A DNA stretch of 64,000 bases, from NCBI GenBank assembly GCA_010015605.1, contig ML975391.1, positions 1-64,000 on the forward strand, given 5' to 3'. Below the pieces are notes generated by a model, which was not told the origin of the DNA, did no database searches, and saw nothing but the letters and a program-made list of their open reading frames with translations. The position numbers and the translations under genes are program-made. Positions 22,196 to 33,930 of the stretch are shown here, piece by piece (within the stretch, counting starts at the first letter, position 1; every line of letters begins with the position of its first letter). The stretch is from Decorospora gaudefroyi (taxonomy: Eukaryota; Ascomycota; Dothideomycetes; Pleosporales; Pleosporaceae).

Positions 22196-23755
22196 ATGCT
22201 TCTTCACGCCGACCCGAGCCTGGCCGAGGTCCCAGGCTTCAACAGAGAGCAATTGGACGCCCTGGCCCGCAGCGTCGAGCTGAGAAGGCAGCAGCTCGAA
22301 GACGACATCCAGGCTTACATCAGGAGCAAGCAGGCCGAGCTGCGCAGCCATGAGCAAGAGGTAGTTACCATGCCGCCTTGTGTGCGCATTCAACATTGTG
22401 GGGAACTGATTTGGGTCTAGCTTGTAGCCCGGTACCGGTACCGCTCAATGGAATGCGACGGGCAAGATCCAGCGCCTGCCGATCCAACTTGCCCTGGGAA
22501 TGCTGAAGCCACCGCGATCTCGCCCGCAGCGCTGGAGCCGTCTGCGCACTCGTCGCCTGCGCCCGAGCCTGAAGATAAGACCCGGCAGAAGAAACACTCG
22601 AGGGTGCACAAGCGAGAGAAGGAACTCTATGGCCTAGTTACGCCCGCCTTCCTACCACTGCTCGACGCACGCGACGCCTCGCCCGAGAAGAAGAAGAAGA
22701 AGCCGCAGCCGCAGCCGCAGTCGGACCCCGTGAGCGCAACCAGCCCGTCAGACGCAGCAGGGTCAGGAGCGCCGAGAGATGCTGAGAAGGGCAAGGAAAG
22801 CCGCATGCCCAACAAGGACAGCAAGGACATGGAGAACACCGCCTCCGGAGCGCTGGGCAAGGAGAACCAGCCAGCCGACGCAACCAAGAAGTCGAAGCGC
22901 TCCCCCATGAAGAAGTCGGCGCTGCGACACAAGGACACGCCGCGATCGAGACGGAAGCGAGTCAGTCTGATCATTGACGGCCAAACCGTGCTCCCCGCAG
23001 ATACCGTACCAGAACAACCTCTTACCTCGCCCAGCAGCGAAGCAACATCCGCCTCCAACTCCACCACCTCGCTCGACGACATGATAGATCCGCGCCTCAC
23101 CGCCGAGGATGCACCAGCCAACACAGAGCACCGCGACGCCCTACACCACAGTCTCCCACTCCCAATGTCCAGCCACATACATGCCTCCACCAAGCCGCTC
23201 GTAGAAACACCGACCCCAGTAGCTATCGCACCCTCCCATTCCTCGCCTTCACTGCACACCCAGAGCATACCCTTCAGCAACCCCCGAAGCGCAACCCGTA
23301 CATTCCTCGACCCATCCCCCACCCAGCACACACGCACCATACCCGAAACCGCAGGCCCCGACCCCATCTACTCCACCACGCCCGCCACGCCCGCCGAGCT
23401 CGAAACCGTCGAGCTCGCAGACGAAGAGCAGCACTTTGATACCTATGTTGGCGGTCTGCACGGCTCGGGCGTCGACGACGTGGACCAGGCGGGCAGCTAT
23501 GGGTACCCGAGTAGTCTGGGCGCAAGCTACATGGAGAGTTATATGCAGAATCGGCCGCTGAGTGTTCGGATGCAGGCCGCGAATAAAGCGGGCTTGGACG
23601 ATGAGGAGAAGAGGAAGCTGGTAGAAGAAGAGGACGACGAGGAGGGAGAAGGGGAAGAGGACGAGGATTTTGGTGGCGAGAGGGAGAGGGCGAGGGCGAG
23701 GAATGCTGCGCATGTGGATGAGGATAATTTCATGGGCGATATGGATGACTTTTGA
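22196..23755 (+). CDS. Hypothetical low-complexity protein, 499 residues
   Basis: Two exons, 22196-22360 and 22421-23755, with a 60-nt intron (GTAGTT...TTGGGTCTAG). Splicing gives an N-terminal coiled-coil-like helix: FNREQLDALARSVELRRQ through RSHEQELVARYRYRSME. The rest is disordered: Pro/Ser/Glu-rich, then Lys-rich blocks (EKKKKKPQPQPQ, KKSKRSPMKKSALRHKD), then PRSRRKRVSLIIDGQTVLP, which looks like the most conserved short motif, and an acidic Glu/Asp tail ending MGDMDDF. Basic blocks suggest a nuclear protein, an inference only. No known domain recognised. The tail is followed by a GA repeat and a long 3' flank. Confidence 0.72.
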
Positions 23756-24599
23756 GAGAGAGAGAGATGATAGTGTACTTGCTGAACCGGGAATGATATC
23801 CAGATTCCGATTCCGATGAAAGTTTCTACGAATAGAATGCCTGAGGTTCTGAGCTTTTGGACCAAAAACACTTGCACCTATACGTGTGGGATGTGCATGT
23901 GCATTTGTAAACCCCCGAACACCAACCCTTCTCCATCCTCTTTACCACGAACAACAAGAACAGCTCTTCCCTTTTGAGCATAACCCAGAAACGGAACATG
24001 GATGATGATTTTCTGTTTCTGTTTCTTTTCGTGCCATACCATCCCCCGTTAAACGTTTCTTCCCTTCTAGCCTAGTCTAGTCTACACACCGGCCGCGTAT
24101 CCCCCACTCCTCCCCTCTCTCTCTCTGCTTTTCTGGCTAGGTGGCGTTGGTGTTGGTGTTAGTCAGTTTTTCGAAAACTACATATTTGGAAGAATTTTGT
24201 AGGTACATGTGTCGACCTTTTTTCTATGCGGGAATTTTGGTACTTTTGTTTCTTCGTGGTGGTGTTTTGGGTCAGGTGAGGTGAGGACTTGGGTACATTT
24301 ATACATATGAGATGATGGAACGGCGGGGGGGTTGTTGTTGTGTCGATATGGGGGACTGGGTACTACGGATGTTTAGCGTTATGTTAGCTACTTGTTGTTG
24401 TGCACACACGAATCATCCCTAAACAAATCCTTGCACTAATTTGTATTGCTTGCCTCTCGTGTAAGATTGGAACAAGGTCTAGTATTTCACCTCATCTATT
24501 CCAATGGATAACCTATAAAAAAAACCGTAACGATAGCGACCGGGAGCAAACCCTCCTCTCGCCAGAAGAAGCAGTCTAGATACACAAGAGACCAATCGT
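23756..24599. other. Convergent 3' interval
   Basis: About 840 bases, T-rich and G/T-rich, between the stops of the 499-residue gene and the 1389-residue gene. No gene seen. Confidence 0.55.
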
Positions 24600-27500
24600 C
24601 TATTCCAGCCACTTGGGATGCAAGGCCTCCAAAAACTTGGCATCCACATTAACAAAACTGCGCCAAAAGTCGATTTCCAGCCTCCAAGGCTGCGTCTGAA
24701 CCAGCCACGTAACCCCTTCACTCAAGCGCCTGCAGTCCTTTTCATCGTTGCCCATGACCAGCATCAGGTCCTTTGCGAGCACCACCTGTTTCCCAAACAC
24801 TCTCTGGAAGGGCTGCAGCCTCAGCTTCAACTGCTGGTGCACGCTCCACTCGCTAAAAGGCATATCCTTGGGAATGAACTTGAACTCCCAGCACCGGCCC
24901 CGGTCGTCGGTGAATGTGCATACGTGTCTCTTGTCCCAAGCGTGCATGAGCGGGTAGAAGTGCGGGCTAGACCACAGTCTCAAGACGGAAAATTTGGCCG
25001 ACGCGTGTTCGGCTTGGAACCGGCTTGCCGTTCGCACTATGTAGTCGCGATCAAAGGGCCTGGGGTCGGTGAGGTGCGACAAGGCTTTGATTTCGGTGCC
25101 AATGCCGCGGTAGTCGAAATAGAGGTCTAGTGGGCGATTGGGTTCGGCAGCGGCCACGGCGACACCGGACGAAATGCCACTGTAGGAGCTGCATATTATG
25201 CCAGCTTTGAACAAGCGGATGATGGCGGGCCGCATCGCCTTGCGCCATTCCATGGGGTAGATGTCCTCGACGTCGTCTTGGAGGGTTCGCTTGTTGTCCT
25301 TCAACAGCTTGTCCCAGTCTTTCCAGAACTCTTTCGGCATCGTCCTGTTACTCAGATGTGTCCGGCGATCCGGGAGCTGCTTCGCTCTCTCCTCTTGTTT
25401 GAGCAATTGCGAGTCTCGGAACGGCTTGCCATTGTTGGACGCCAGGAATTCTTCTGTCTCGAAGAAGAGGGCGATGGAGGCATAAGCTTTGAACGCATCG
25501 TCGACGATTCGTCGTTCTTCGTAAAATAATTGAGCCATCTGCATGAACTTGCACAGCTCGAAGGGACCGGGGTTGATACCGCTGGTCATTACGAATTTGT
25601 CCATGGCGTCAACCATGTCTCGACATTCGAGGTACCGACTCAGAGCACCTGGCTCTAAATCTCCGAGGTGGAAAGATTGCTTGAACACTGGAACTGTTAG
25701 GGACAGACCCACCTTCGGTGGGTATCGACATACCTTTGCTCTTCTGGCGGTCAAGGAGTCGGAAGAAGTCTGCCTCTATCGCAGCCTCATTTATGTTATA
25801 ATTCTTTTGACAGCGCAAAGACTGTCTCAATGTGTGCATCAGGTTCCCAGGGCTGTTCCTGACCGAGGCTGGGAGCTGTCGTGCGCTTGCTGGGTTACGC
25901 AAGATGGGCAGGTAGTAATCCGGTTCCATCATGCCGAATCCTTTGAACTGTTTGGACAGTACTTCAATGGCCTTATCCATATCTACAATCTCAGACTCAA
26001 GGACGTATTCGTCGCCATCGCCAGTTGATGAAACCTCATCGGAGCCCCAATCTGGGTCACCGTCGTCGTCTTCGAGTGCTGCAAGCTGGTCTTCATCTAA
26101 TTCCTGATCATCAAACTCAGAGTCAAGGTCGGAATCGGCCGGCTCTTCATCAGTGTCGAGATCTGCGGCGAACCTGCGAACATCAACCGACTCAGACTCA
26201 AATAGCTCCAGGGCACTCTTGTCGTGACGGAACAGGTTGTCAGTCATTTGACCGTCGACCTCCTGGGGAAATAGAATCGCATCTTCTAGCTCGTCAGCCT
26301 CCGTGTAAGTATAGCTCGCCTGGGAGAAGTTCTGGTCCATCTCCTCGACCTCACCACTACCATCTGGACAGTATGTAAAGGATCTTGCGCTATAGTCAAT
26401 TGCGTCCCACATGGTCTCTACTTCTTGGCCTGGCTTGACGCTGCGAACACGTCCGGTCTTTGGGTCCTTTGTGATGGTCTGTAAGATGTCTCGTGTTGCG
26501 GAAAACATGTCTTTCAGCCCCCGTACACGAAGAGCACGCGCGAGCACCTATGCAAATTAGCCTTCTCCCTGCGAATGTCGATGCACATGTCTCACCTCTT
26601 GGAGCTTTTTCCGCAAAGACCACACGGGTTCACCAGGCACTGTAGCCCAGATGTAGACGTCATAGTACTCTTCGAAATTGAGTTGCCAACTCCTAAGGGC
26701 TTCCATCTTTTCAAAGAAGCCAGGACCCACTTCGCCTACGATCTCGAAGTCGTTTTTGGCAGCTCTCCCCCAACCACTCTTCTCACGCAGCAGCCAGAGT
26801 TCGTCTTTTGGTGGCTTAATGAGAATGCGGCCAGTTTTGCGATCACGGACAAGAGCACGAAGTTCCCATGTTTCCATTGAGAGGTACTGGATGAAGCGAC
26901 GACTAACTGGGTCATCGCGCTTGATGTGGCCACAGATGAAGTTGCGCATTTCCATGACTGAATGCGACCGTCGCGCCATGCCACGGCCACCCGTCTGGAA
27001 GTAATGAGTGACTTGTTCCGCTTTGTCGCCTATGAAGTAGGGTATGAAACCAAGCTGCATTAGTTGCTGGCGCGGCAGGTCCCCGATAAACCTGGTCCAC
27101 TTTGCTGCCGGGAAGTAGTGGTATAGGCAGAGTATGTTGAGCTCGAAAAACTCGTTCCAGTTACGGCACAGCGCAACGGCATCGAAGAGGTCAGAGTCTT
27201 TTGCAATGAGGGAGAAATGGAACCATCCACTGCGGCTGAGAGCCTTCTCGCTGCGGTAGTTGTACATATCTCGCCCGCACACTCTGATTTTCATTCGCTT
27301 CTGGAAGTAGTCGCTCTCATTCGTGACGTTGCCGAAGTCAACCATGCCGTCATCTCCTGAGTTGTATTCGGAATTTTTCTTGTTCGTTTTCTTTTTCGCT
27401 GCCTTTTCACGTTTGGTTCGGTACTTATCCGGTAGACTCCCGCGAGGTTCCTTCATTACCCTGTACTTTGGGGGAATGTGGCCCTGGTCTGGATAATCAT

Positions 27501-28950
27501 CTGCGTCCTCGGTGGAGTCCTCTTCAGGTTCTTCAAGACCATCCCTTTCGCGTATGAAATCCGCACATGCATCTCGCACATCTTGAAGACTTGGTCGCTC
27601 TAGCTTGAGGCACAGATCGCGCAAGTGCTCTCGAGTGACCTCCTCCATTTCCAGAAACTCCTCTATGCTGTTGGCTTGGAGCGCGAGAGGTAGAAGTCCG
27701 CTCTGGGCTAGCAGGAGGCGACAGAAGAGAAAGTTCTTGATTTCAGCAATCTCGCCAAGCAGTTGCTCGATCTCGTCATGTGGCAGCACGGGCGTCAAAG
27801 CGTCCATGCTTAGATGGCCGCCAAGATTGTCCATGTACCAGCCCGACGAGCGCTCGAATTTTACGGGCGTGCCAAGTCTCACACGCATTTGCTCTTTGGT
27901 TTCCATCTCGATGATCTTCCCGTCTTTTCCTTTAGTAGCTCCTGCTGTCGGGTCTTCCATCTTCCTCGTCTCCGCGTTAGCTTTCCTGGCTCTTTTCTTG
28001 GCACTCTTGGAGACAGCCTTCTCGATGGGGTTCACTTCCGATGAGCCTTCCGGTTGACTTGCGTCCGGCGCCACAGGACTCTCGTCGATCTGTTCTTCGT
28101 CTTCCAACATGAGAAAGAACCTGATGAGATCAACATAATTGTCTCTTTCGTAGCCGTAGACATCGTGAATTGGGTCCCATTCTTCCTGCTCTTCCTCTGA
28201 CATTTCGGAGAGACGTTGAGTGTACACCTCATTAAGAAACTGTTCTTGGCGCTTCTTGTCCTCCTTGGATCGCATCTCACGCTGGTGACGGGCAACCTCT
28301 TTCTGATGCCTCTTGAAGAGAAGCGACTCGAGCTTGACCTTCTTGCTTTCGTTCTCGGCTTCCCTATCTTCTTTCTCCTGGCATTGCTTGATCCAATTAA
28401 ACCACTGTTTCTTCTCATACATGATGGTAGCAGCCTGTCTACCGAGCCGCTCAAGAGCCCTGATCATGTTGTATCTGTCATTTTGGAGTCTGTCCAGGTA
28501 TTTCTCGTGACCGTAATCGTTGTCGATGGCGAAGAAATGGCTGTGATGCAGCTTACGTGCTCTGATGACCCGATCTACTAGATTGTACCTGCGAAATAAA
28601 TAATCGTGTACCTCCCGCAGCGTAGCTTCTTCTGTGGTGTCCGTGAAATCCTGAGTGATTATTGAGGCCTTTTTGGTCGCAAGGTACGACGGAAGCGGAA
28701 GCGTGTCAAGTTCTGCATTTCGCCTCTTGTAGCCTCGGTAAAGAGCTATACGGTGTGAGCTTCAATATGCCTCTGTGTAGCCGAGAAGATGGGCTGGAAT
28801 TAAGAAATTGAAATTACCACTGGGCCACTTACCTTGACATTGACGAGCGTGGAACGCGCAGAGCCTACCATTTGAAGACGTTGCCTCCTTGTCGCATGCT
28901 GTCTGCGCAGTGAGGTCGGACAATAGCCGCGCCCTGCACGTTGGCGCCAT
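24600..28950 (-). CDS. Uncharacterised large protein with N-terminal Cys/His cluster (1389 residues)
   Basis: Four exons on the minus strand: 28950-28833, 28745-26596, 26547-25734, 25687-24600. Introns are 87, 48 and 46 nt and all frames close. The N-terminus has C5-x13-C19-x11-C31-x2-H34-x3-C38 (ending RLCAFHARQC), a possible zinc site, directly followed by LYRGYKRRNAELDTLPLP. Next comes a long charged helical region (KEDREAENESKKVKLESL), a Lys-rich linker, an aromatic-rich segment, an acidic stretch in exon 3 (DLDTDEEPADSDLDSEFDDQ), and a globular C-terminal half. No signal peptide or clear membrane helix. I recognise the general type as a conserved fungal protein of unknown function and cannot name it. 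The last intron has two acceptors 6 nt apart. The frame is open a little upstream of ATG 28950, so an extra 5' exon is possible. Confidence 0.82.
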
Positions 28951-30373
28951 GGCACTGTCGTAGCACTGCTTCTTCAAGCTGCAAGCACGTGCGGTCAAAC
29001 GTCTTACTTAGGTTATCTACCACTCAATTGTACCTGATGGGTAGGCCACAGAGTAACTGGCAGACTGTTTTGTGATTTCCTTGTTCAGTTATACCTTAGA
29101 TGTCCTGTCCCACCGGTGTGTGACGGAGGGCAGTTCAAGCAGCAAGCTCTTCTTGCTCGGAAAGCTGCCCGCCTGAACGATGCTAGAAAGAATTTTTTCC
29201 AAGAAATGATCGATATATAAAACTTTACAAGTTGTAGCAAGTCAAAGAGTGAGGTTGATGGTCGATATTCGAGTAATTGAGGGGAAAGTGGAGCTCAAGA
29301 CCGTGCTCAAATTTAGCACGTCACGATTGGTTCGCTAAGAAAGCATGACGTTAGGTAGGTCGCGCGTCGAAACTTGGAAACGCGTAATCACGAGGTTGTG
29401 AGACGAGGATACATTAAAACGGTCACCTCCAGATGCATATCGACAGAAGCACAGTTGCTGGTGAAAGGAGGCGGGAAAATGTTTTTGCGCGGTTCTTGAG
29501 ACGTCCATTGTTGCCTTATCCCCGCCTATTGTTGCATACATGGGACCGTCACCACTACACAGCCCCTATCTCAGATCTACACAGTAAAGTAAGTAATCAG
29601 AGTCGAAGCATCTATCGTTTCCCCAAGTTTCAACAAAGGTAAGAACTGTAAGTAAGCTGCGCCCCTATAGCGGGCCTGATGGGAGCCTGATGAGTCCTTT
29701 GCCCATAGCCAAAGACTGATGGCGCTCACTGTACTCTCTCTGCATCTACGCTGTCCATTCTCGAATTTCGCAGTCAAAACTTTTTGATTCTACCATTTCA
29801 GCAACATAGCGCGAGGTCCAGACCTCGACTCTAACCGGCGCTACATGCTTTACCAGGAAGCTTCGCACAGGCACAACAGGATTGCATTTGTTGGACTGCC
29901 TGGCCGAAACAGACAGACTTGCAGATTCTGTTGACTTCACAGATACGAATGTTACCGATCCGGCTCATCGATTACAAATTCTGCCAATCAACTCTACAGT
30001 CTCGACACGGCGAGGAGCGAATATATACCTCCGCGCTTTCCGTAAAAGAAAAGTCGAAAATACTGAGGCAACACTAGTACAGCTATGATTCAGGGCGATA
30101 TGGCGGATGCAAGTGTGGACTGGACGATTACCAACTGCAGCGATGGAGATGGTACATGACGAACCTTGCAAATGGGACGCGCTCATCTCATCGAGAAGCC
30201 GAACTCGCTCATGACAACGACTTCCAACAGCACGGCACGTACGACATAATGAGCAGAAATACGTTTTGAAAGTCTTGGTGCAATTTATGAAAAGACAATA
30301 CTCGGCAGTGGTCTTACACAGCTTGTCTCACAGTGGTCATGTCTGAGAAATGCATATACTGACGGTTGCATAG
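28951..30373. other. Intergenic region with no confident gene
   Basis: Upstream of the 1389-residue gene on the minus strand and of the membrane-protein exon on the plus strand. The plus-strand frame at 29882-30088 has coding-like stretches and may be part of the 5' end of the gene whose last exon starts at 30374, but I could not build a spliced model. Confidence 0.35.
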
Positions 30374-30727
30374 TCTGTAGGCGTAACGAATACTGCTTCG
30401 ACACCACTCCCTGGGTATTCGGCAACCACTGCTCCCAAACTGTTTACCGAAGCACATGCAATCACCACGTCCTCGTCGTCGGAGCTCTTTACCGGCGCCA
30501 AGGCAGAATTTGGTGCTGCTGTTGGCGGCATCGCGCTCATTGCGCTTGTCGCTCTCGGTTTTTTCCTCTGGCCTATGGTAAGCATAAACAGAGACAGTCC
30601 ATATGTCAGCCCATCGCAAAAGATGTCCTGGGACAGGTCTCCTGATCAACATCCGTTGTTGACGAAGGACGAGCTGAGCCTTGGTATGACGACCACGGAG
30701 TACGAGGTGCCATACATGATACTATAA
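30374..30727 (+). CDS. Last exon of a single-pass membrane protein (5' part not resolved)
   Basis: An open frame of 117 codons after a good acceptor (ATACTGACGGTTGCATAG, ending at 30373). It has no ATG near its start, so it is a 3' exon. It reads as a Thr/Ser/Pro-rich outer stalk (STPLPGYSATTAPKLF, then ITTSSSSELFTGAKAEFG), a hydrophobic helix of about 20 residues (GAAVGGIALIALVALGFFLW), and a cytosolic tail ending TTTEYEVPYMIL. This stalk-helix-short-tail plan is common in ascomycete cell-surface proteins with a Cys-rich N-terminal domain. I could not identify the signal peptide or Cys-rich exon upstream, so the gene may be incomplete or decayed. Confidence 0.6.
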   Translation, partial: SVGVTNTASTPLPGYSATTAPKLFTEAHAITTSSSSELFTGAKAEFGAAVGGIALIALVALGFFLWPMVSINRDSPYVSPSQKMSWDRSPDQHPLLTKDELSLGMTTTEYEVPYMIL

Positions 30728-32433
30728 CTTTCTATCGTGGGTGCCGATAAAAGGTGTCCGACTGCGTTGCTGGCACAGACAATACAGTGGTGAACAAACG
30801 TATGGACGAAGCATATGTAAACAGTCATAATGATTGGTTGGGGGCACAATCATCGGCCATAACAAAGAGATGATGACGCTCGGCACATGGAGATTGCGAC
30901 GCTCGTCGTCGGTGGCTATGCACCGACTGGACTCCACGAAATTCCTGGTTGCATGTGTGTGGCGATTACTACTGTACCGGCGCCCACCTTCCGTCGACCA
31001 CACCTGGAGCGCCTCAATCTTTGCGTAATCAAGAAGTCTTGGAAGGTGCTTAATGTTTGTCCCACGCACCGAGTCAGCAGGTATCCGCAGCCATCCGCAA
31101 AGCTTACTTTGGGGCTGCTCGTATAGGAAGAGGCAAACTTCATGTCGATACAGCGTGCAGTGGAGACCACTGGGACGTATTGAATCTCTCGGTTTGCTCA
31201 ACTCGACGTATGACAAGGGATTTCGCGATAGACGCTCACACCTCCGATTACGTTTACGATATAAAAGATCTTGCAATGTAGCCCCGACTCCGATGCCCGA
31301 GGTCGATCGCAGATGGAATGCTAAACACCAAACTTCCTCAAATCTGGACCTCGTATCCGACTGCACCTCATAGTGTTCCAGTTCGTCGGTTGGAAAGCTC
31401 CGACAAGGAGTACTTCCTGCCGGCTAAAATGGCTACACCCTGCAATCAACACCGCACATCTCGCTTGAATATGCACAGAAGATCGGTATTCATGCTGTGC
31501 GAGTTTGGACCCTGGAATTAAATATTGGGCTCTGTAGGTCTTAGGTATCAGCGGTTCTTGGTTGACGTCGCCACATCAACACTACCTATGGTACGACCAT
31601 AATGAACCGCGAAGGCTAGATCCGAAGGTACTTGGTCACGGCTCGACTCGCAGGGTCTGTCTGTATCTTTTAGGTTATTTCGTAGCTGATTTGGCCCACG
31701 TCAAATTTGTCTGAAGATTTATTTCCAGCACAAGTCGCTCACCGTCTAGTGCGGTCGGTGCATCCAACTGATATTAGCCTCAATCTTGACTCATACTCAG
31801 CATGCCGTCTACAGACGGCCCAGATAAAGGATTCCGACTTGGCAACAAATAAGTCAGCTTACCACATGCACATCATCTTGCGACTGCTTGGCAGAAGAGC
31901 TTCGGTCAACCATCAAGCTACCGTACTCGGGCACTAGGAATTTGCTCCGGAGCCCCCCTTTTGGCCTACAGTAGATGCTCTTCAACGCTCACACTTCAGC
32001 GTCATTTCAAGACTAGCCATGCTCGTTCATTTGAAACAACAAGAATACGTTGCGCCATCACTTTCAGAACTTTACTGTCATCTTATCAATATGTACCCCT
32101 AACCCACATACATAGCTACTGGAATACCTTTTATATTAGCATCTGCTGTATCTGACATGCATTTGCCGACAACCCGTCCTCCTTAATGCATACTCTGCAC
32201 GTGCTTCGCCAATCTAACCCACACACCATCTACGCATACTCTCCCCTCCATGTAACCCAACCTTACTCCCATGCAGAAAGCGCGGCTGCAATGGTCCGAG
32301 AACGCCCCTCACGTGCGCCAGAATGTCCGAAAATCTTGTGAAAATGTAGTATAAGTTCCCAGACCCATACCCTACAAAAGAGTGAGTATACTGGTCAGTT
32401 AGTGCTCTTTCCCAGGCAAACTAGGAAAGCACA
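30728..32433. other. Intergenic region upstream of the tyrosinase gene
   Basis: About 1.7 kb. Frames on both strands (for example a minus-strand frame over 30722-31366) have no recognisable similarity, low coding character and no splice support. A possible TATA-like TATAAG lies at 32351-32356, about 80 bases before the tyrosinase ATG. Confidence 0.4.
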
Positions 32434-33930
32434 ATGGCGGGTTTCACCCTCCGAACGTTATTATACGCTCTCTTCGGTTCCCTCAGTCTCCTCTCCACGC
32501 TGTGCGCTGCCGACGCAGTCAACGATCTCCAAAACAAGGGGCGAGCTGCTGTCGACGCTGTGGTAGCAACGTCCAAGACGTGCACCAAGGATAAGCTGCG
32601 TGTTCGTCGGGAATGGTACGTCCCTCAGCCTCAACTCCCCAAACTTCTCCGCCTCGTTATTTTTTTTTTCAGAAGACTAACTGGTCTTGGTACTGTAGGG
32701 GCGATATTACGGCTGCGGAAAAGAAAGCGTACATTGCTGCTGTCAAGTGTATTACTTCCGCACCCAGCAAACTCGACGCTACACAGTACCCTGGTGCAAA
32801 AACTCGCTACGATGACTTCGTCGCTATCCATATGAAAAATACACTTACCATCCATGGGACCGGGAACTTCCTTTCCTGGCATCGGTATTACACGTTTGCG
32901 TATGAGCATGCGTTGAGGGTCGAGTGTGGGTATGATGGGACACAACCCGTAAGTAAAGAAAGAAGTAACAACACAGAGGGATGAGAAACGTGCTAACAGA
33001 TGGCGTGTGCGACAATTAGTATTGGGATTGGGGACGTTGGGCCACCAGCCCCGAAACATCACCCATCTTCGACGGCTCAGACACGAGCATGAGCGGCCAA
33101 GGCGAAAAGATACCACACAGTAGCACCGGCCTCAAACCCGCAGGCGAGGGCGGCGGATGCATCAAGAGCGGGCCCTTTAAGGATATGAAAGTCAATCTCG
33201 GGTACGTCTTTTTCTTCCTTTCCCAACCACACCCGACATAAAAAGAAAACACCATCCCCTTTTTTTCTCTTCCCCCAAGCGCATTCCACATTTTCAGCTC
33301 TCTGTCTTCTTCAATACCACGCTTCCGTACTGATGCAAAGGCTACATCTAGTCCAGTCGCCGTAATGGCCGACCCGCAACCCGCCAGGAACCCGCGAGTA
33401 GATGGCTTTGGGTATAACCCTCGTTGCATCATGCGCGACATCAGCGGCTACCTCACCTCGCGCGACGCTACAACCGAAAAGATCGCCACTCTTATCACGA
33501 ACAGTACCGCCATCGGCCCGTTCCAGGATACAATGCAATCCTTCAACGGCGTGCACGGCGCAGGCCACTTCACCGTAGCAGGAGATCCAGGGAGTGACTT
33601 TTATACATCGCCTGGAGGTACGTTTCTTTTTTTTTCTTTTTCCCCCTTCAGATCCGCATTGGATGTATGCTAAATGTGTGTGTGTGTTTAGATCCGTACT
33701 TTTGGCTTCACCACGCCATGATCGACCGCACGTGGTATATATGGCAAATCCAACAATTTGGGAGTCGACAACAGGTGATTGCGGGGGGTACGTCGATGAT
33801 GGGGGGCGGACGGTTGCAGAGTCTGGAGGACAATGTGGATTTGGAGGTGTTGAATGTGGATGGGAAGGCGTACAAGATTAAGGAGTTGGTTAGTACGGTT
33901 GCGGGGCCGTTTTGCTATGTTTATGAGTAG
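32434..33930 (+). CDS. Secreted short tyrosinase (type-3 copper monooxygenase)
   Basis: Five exons: 32434-32615, 32699-32948, 33020-33201, 33352-33617, 33692-33930; 372 residues. Introns are 83, 71, 150 and 74 nt. A signal peptide precedes AADAVND (hydrophobic LYALFGSLSLLSTLCA). CuA histidines are in AIHMKNTLTIHGTGNF and LSWHRYY (H105, H113, H122); CuB histidines are in GVHGAGHF (H273, H277) and DPYFWLHHAMIDRTW (H300/H301). PYWDW follows CuA. Tyrosinases oxidise monophenols and diphenols to quinones, feeding melanin-like pigments. The protein lacks the C-terminal shielding domain of cytosolic fungal tyrosinases and ends 71 residues after the last Cu ligand, like the short extracellular type. 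No pigment polyketide synthase lies nearby. Confidence 0.94.

Noticed and set aside
30722..31366. 214-codon minus-strand frame as a gene
   Set aside because: No recognisable motif, Arg/Ser/Cys-rich composition typical of a chance frame, and it overlaps the end of the better-supported plus-strand membrane-protein exon.
33618..33691. Use of the earlier acceptor (CCCCCTTCAG, 33651) in tyrosinase intron 4
   Set aside because: It would leave a 34-nt intron and shift the frame by one before the CuB block; the later TTTAG at 33691 restores DPYFWLHH.
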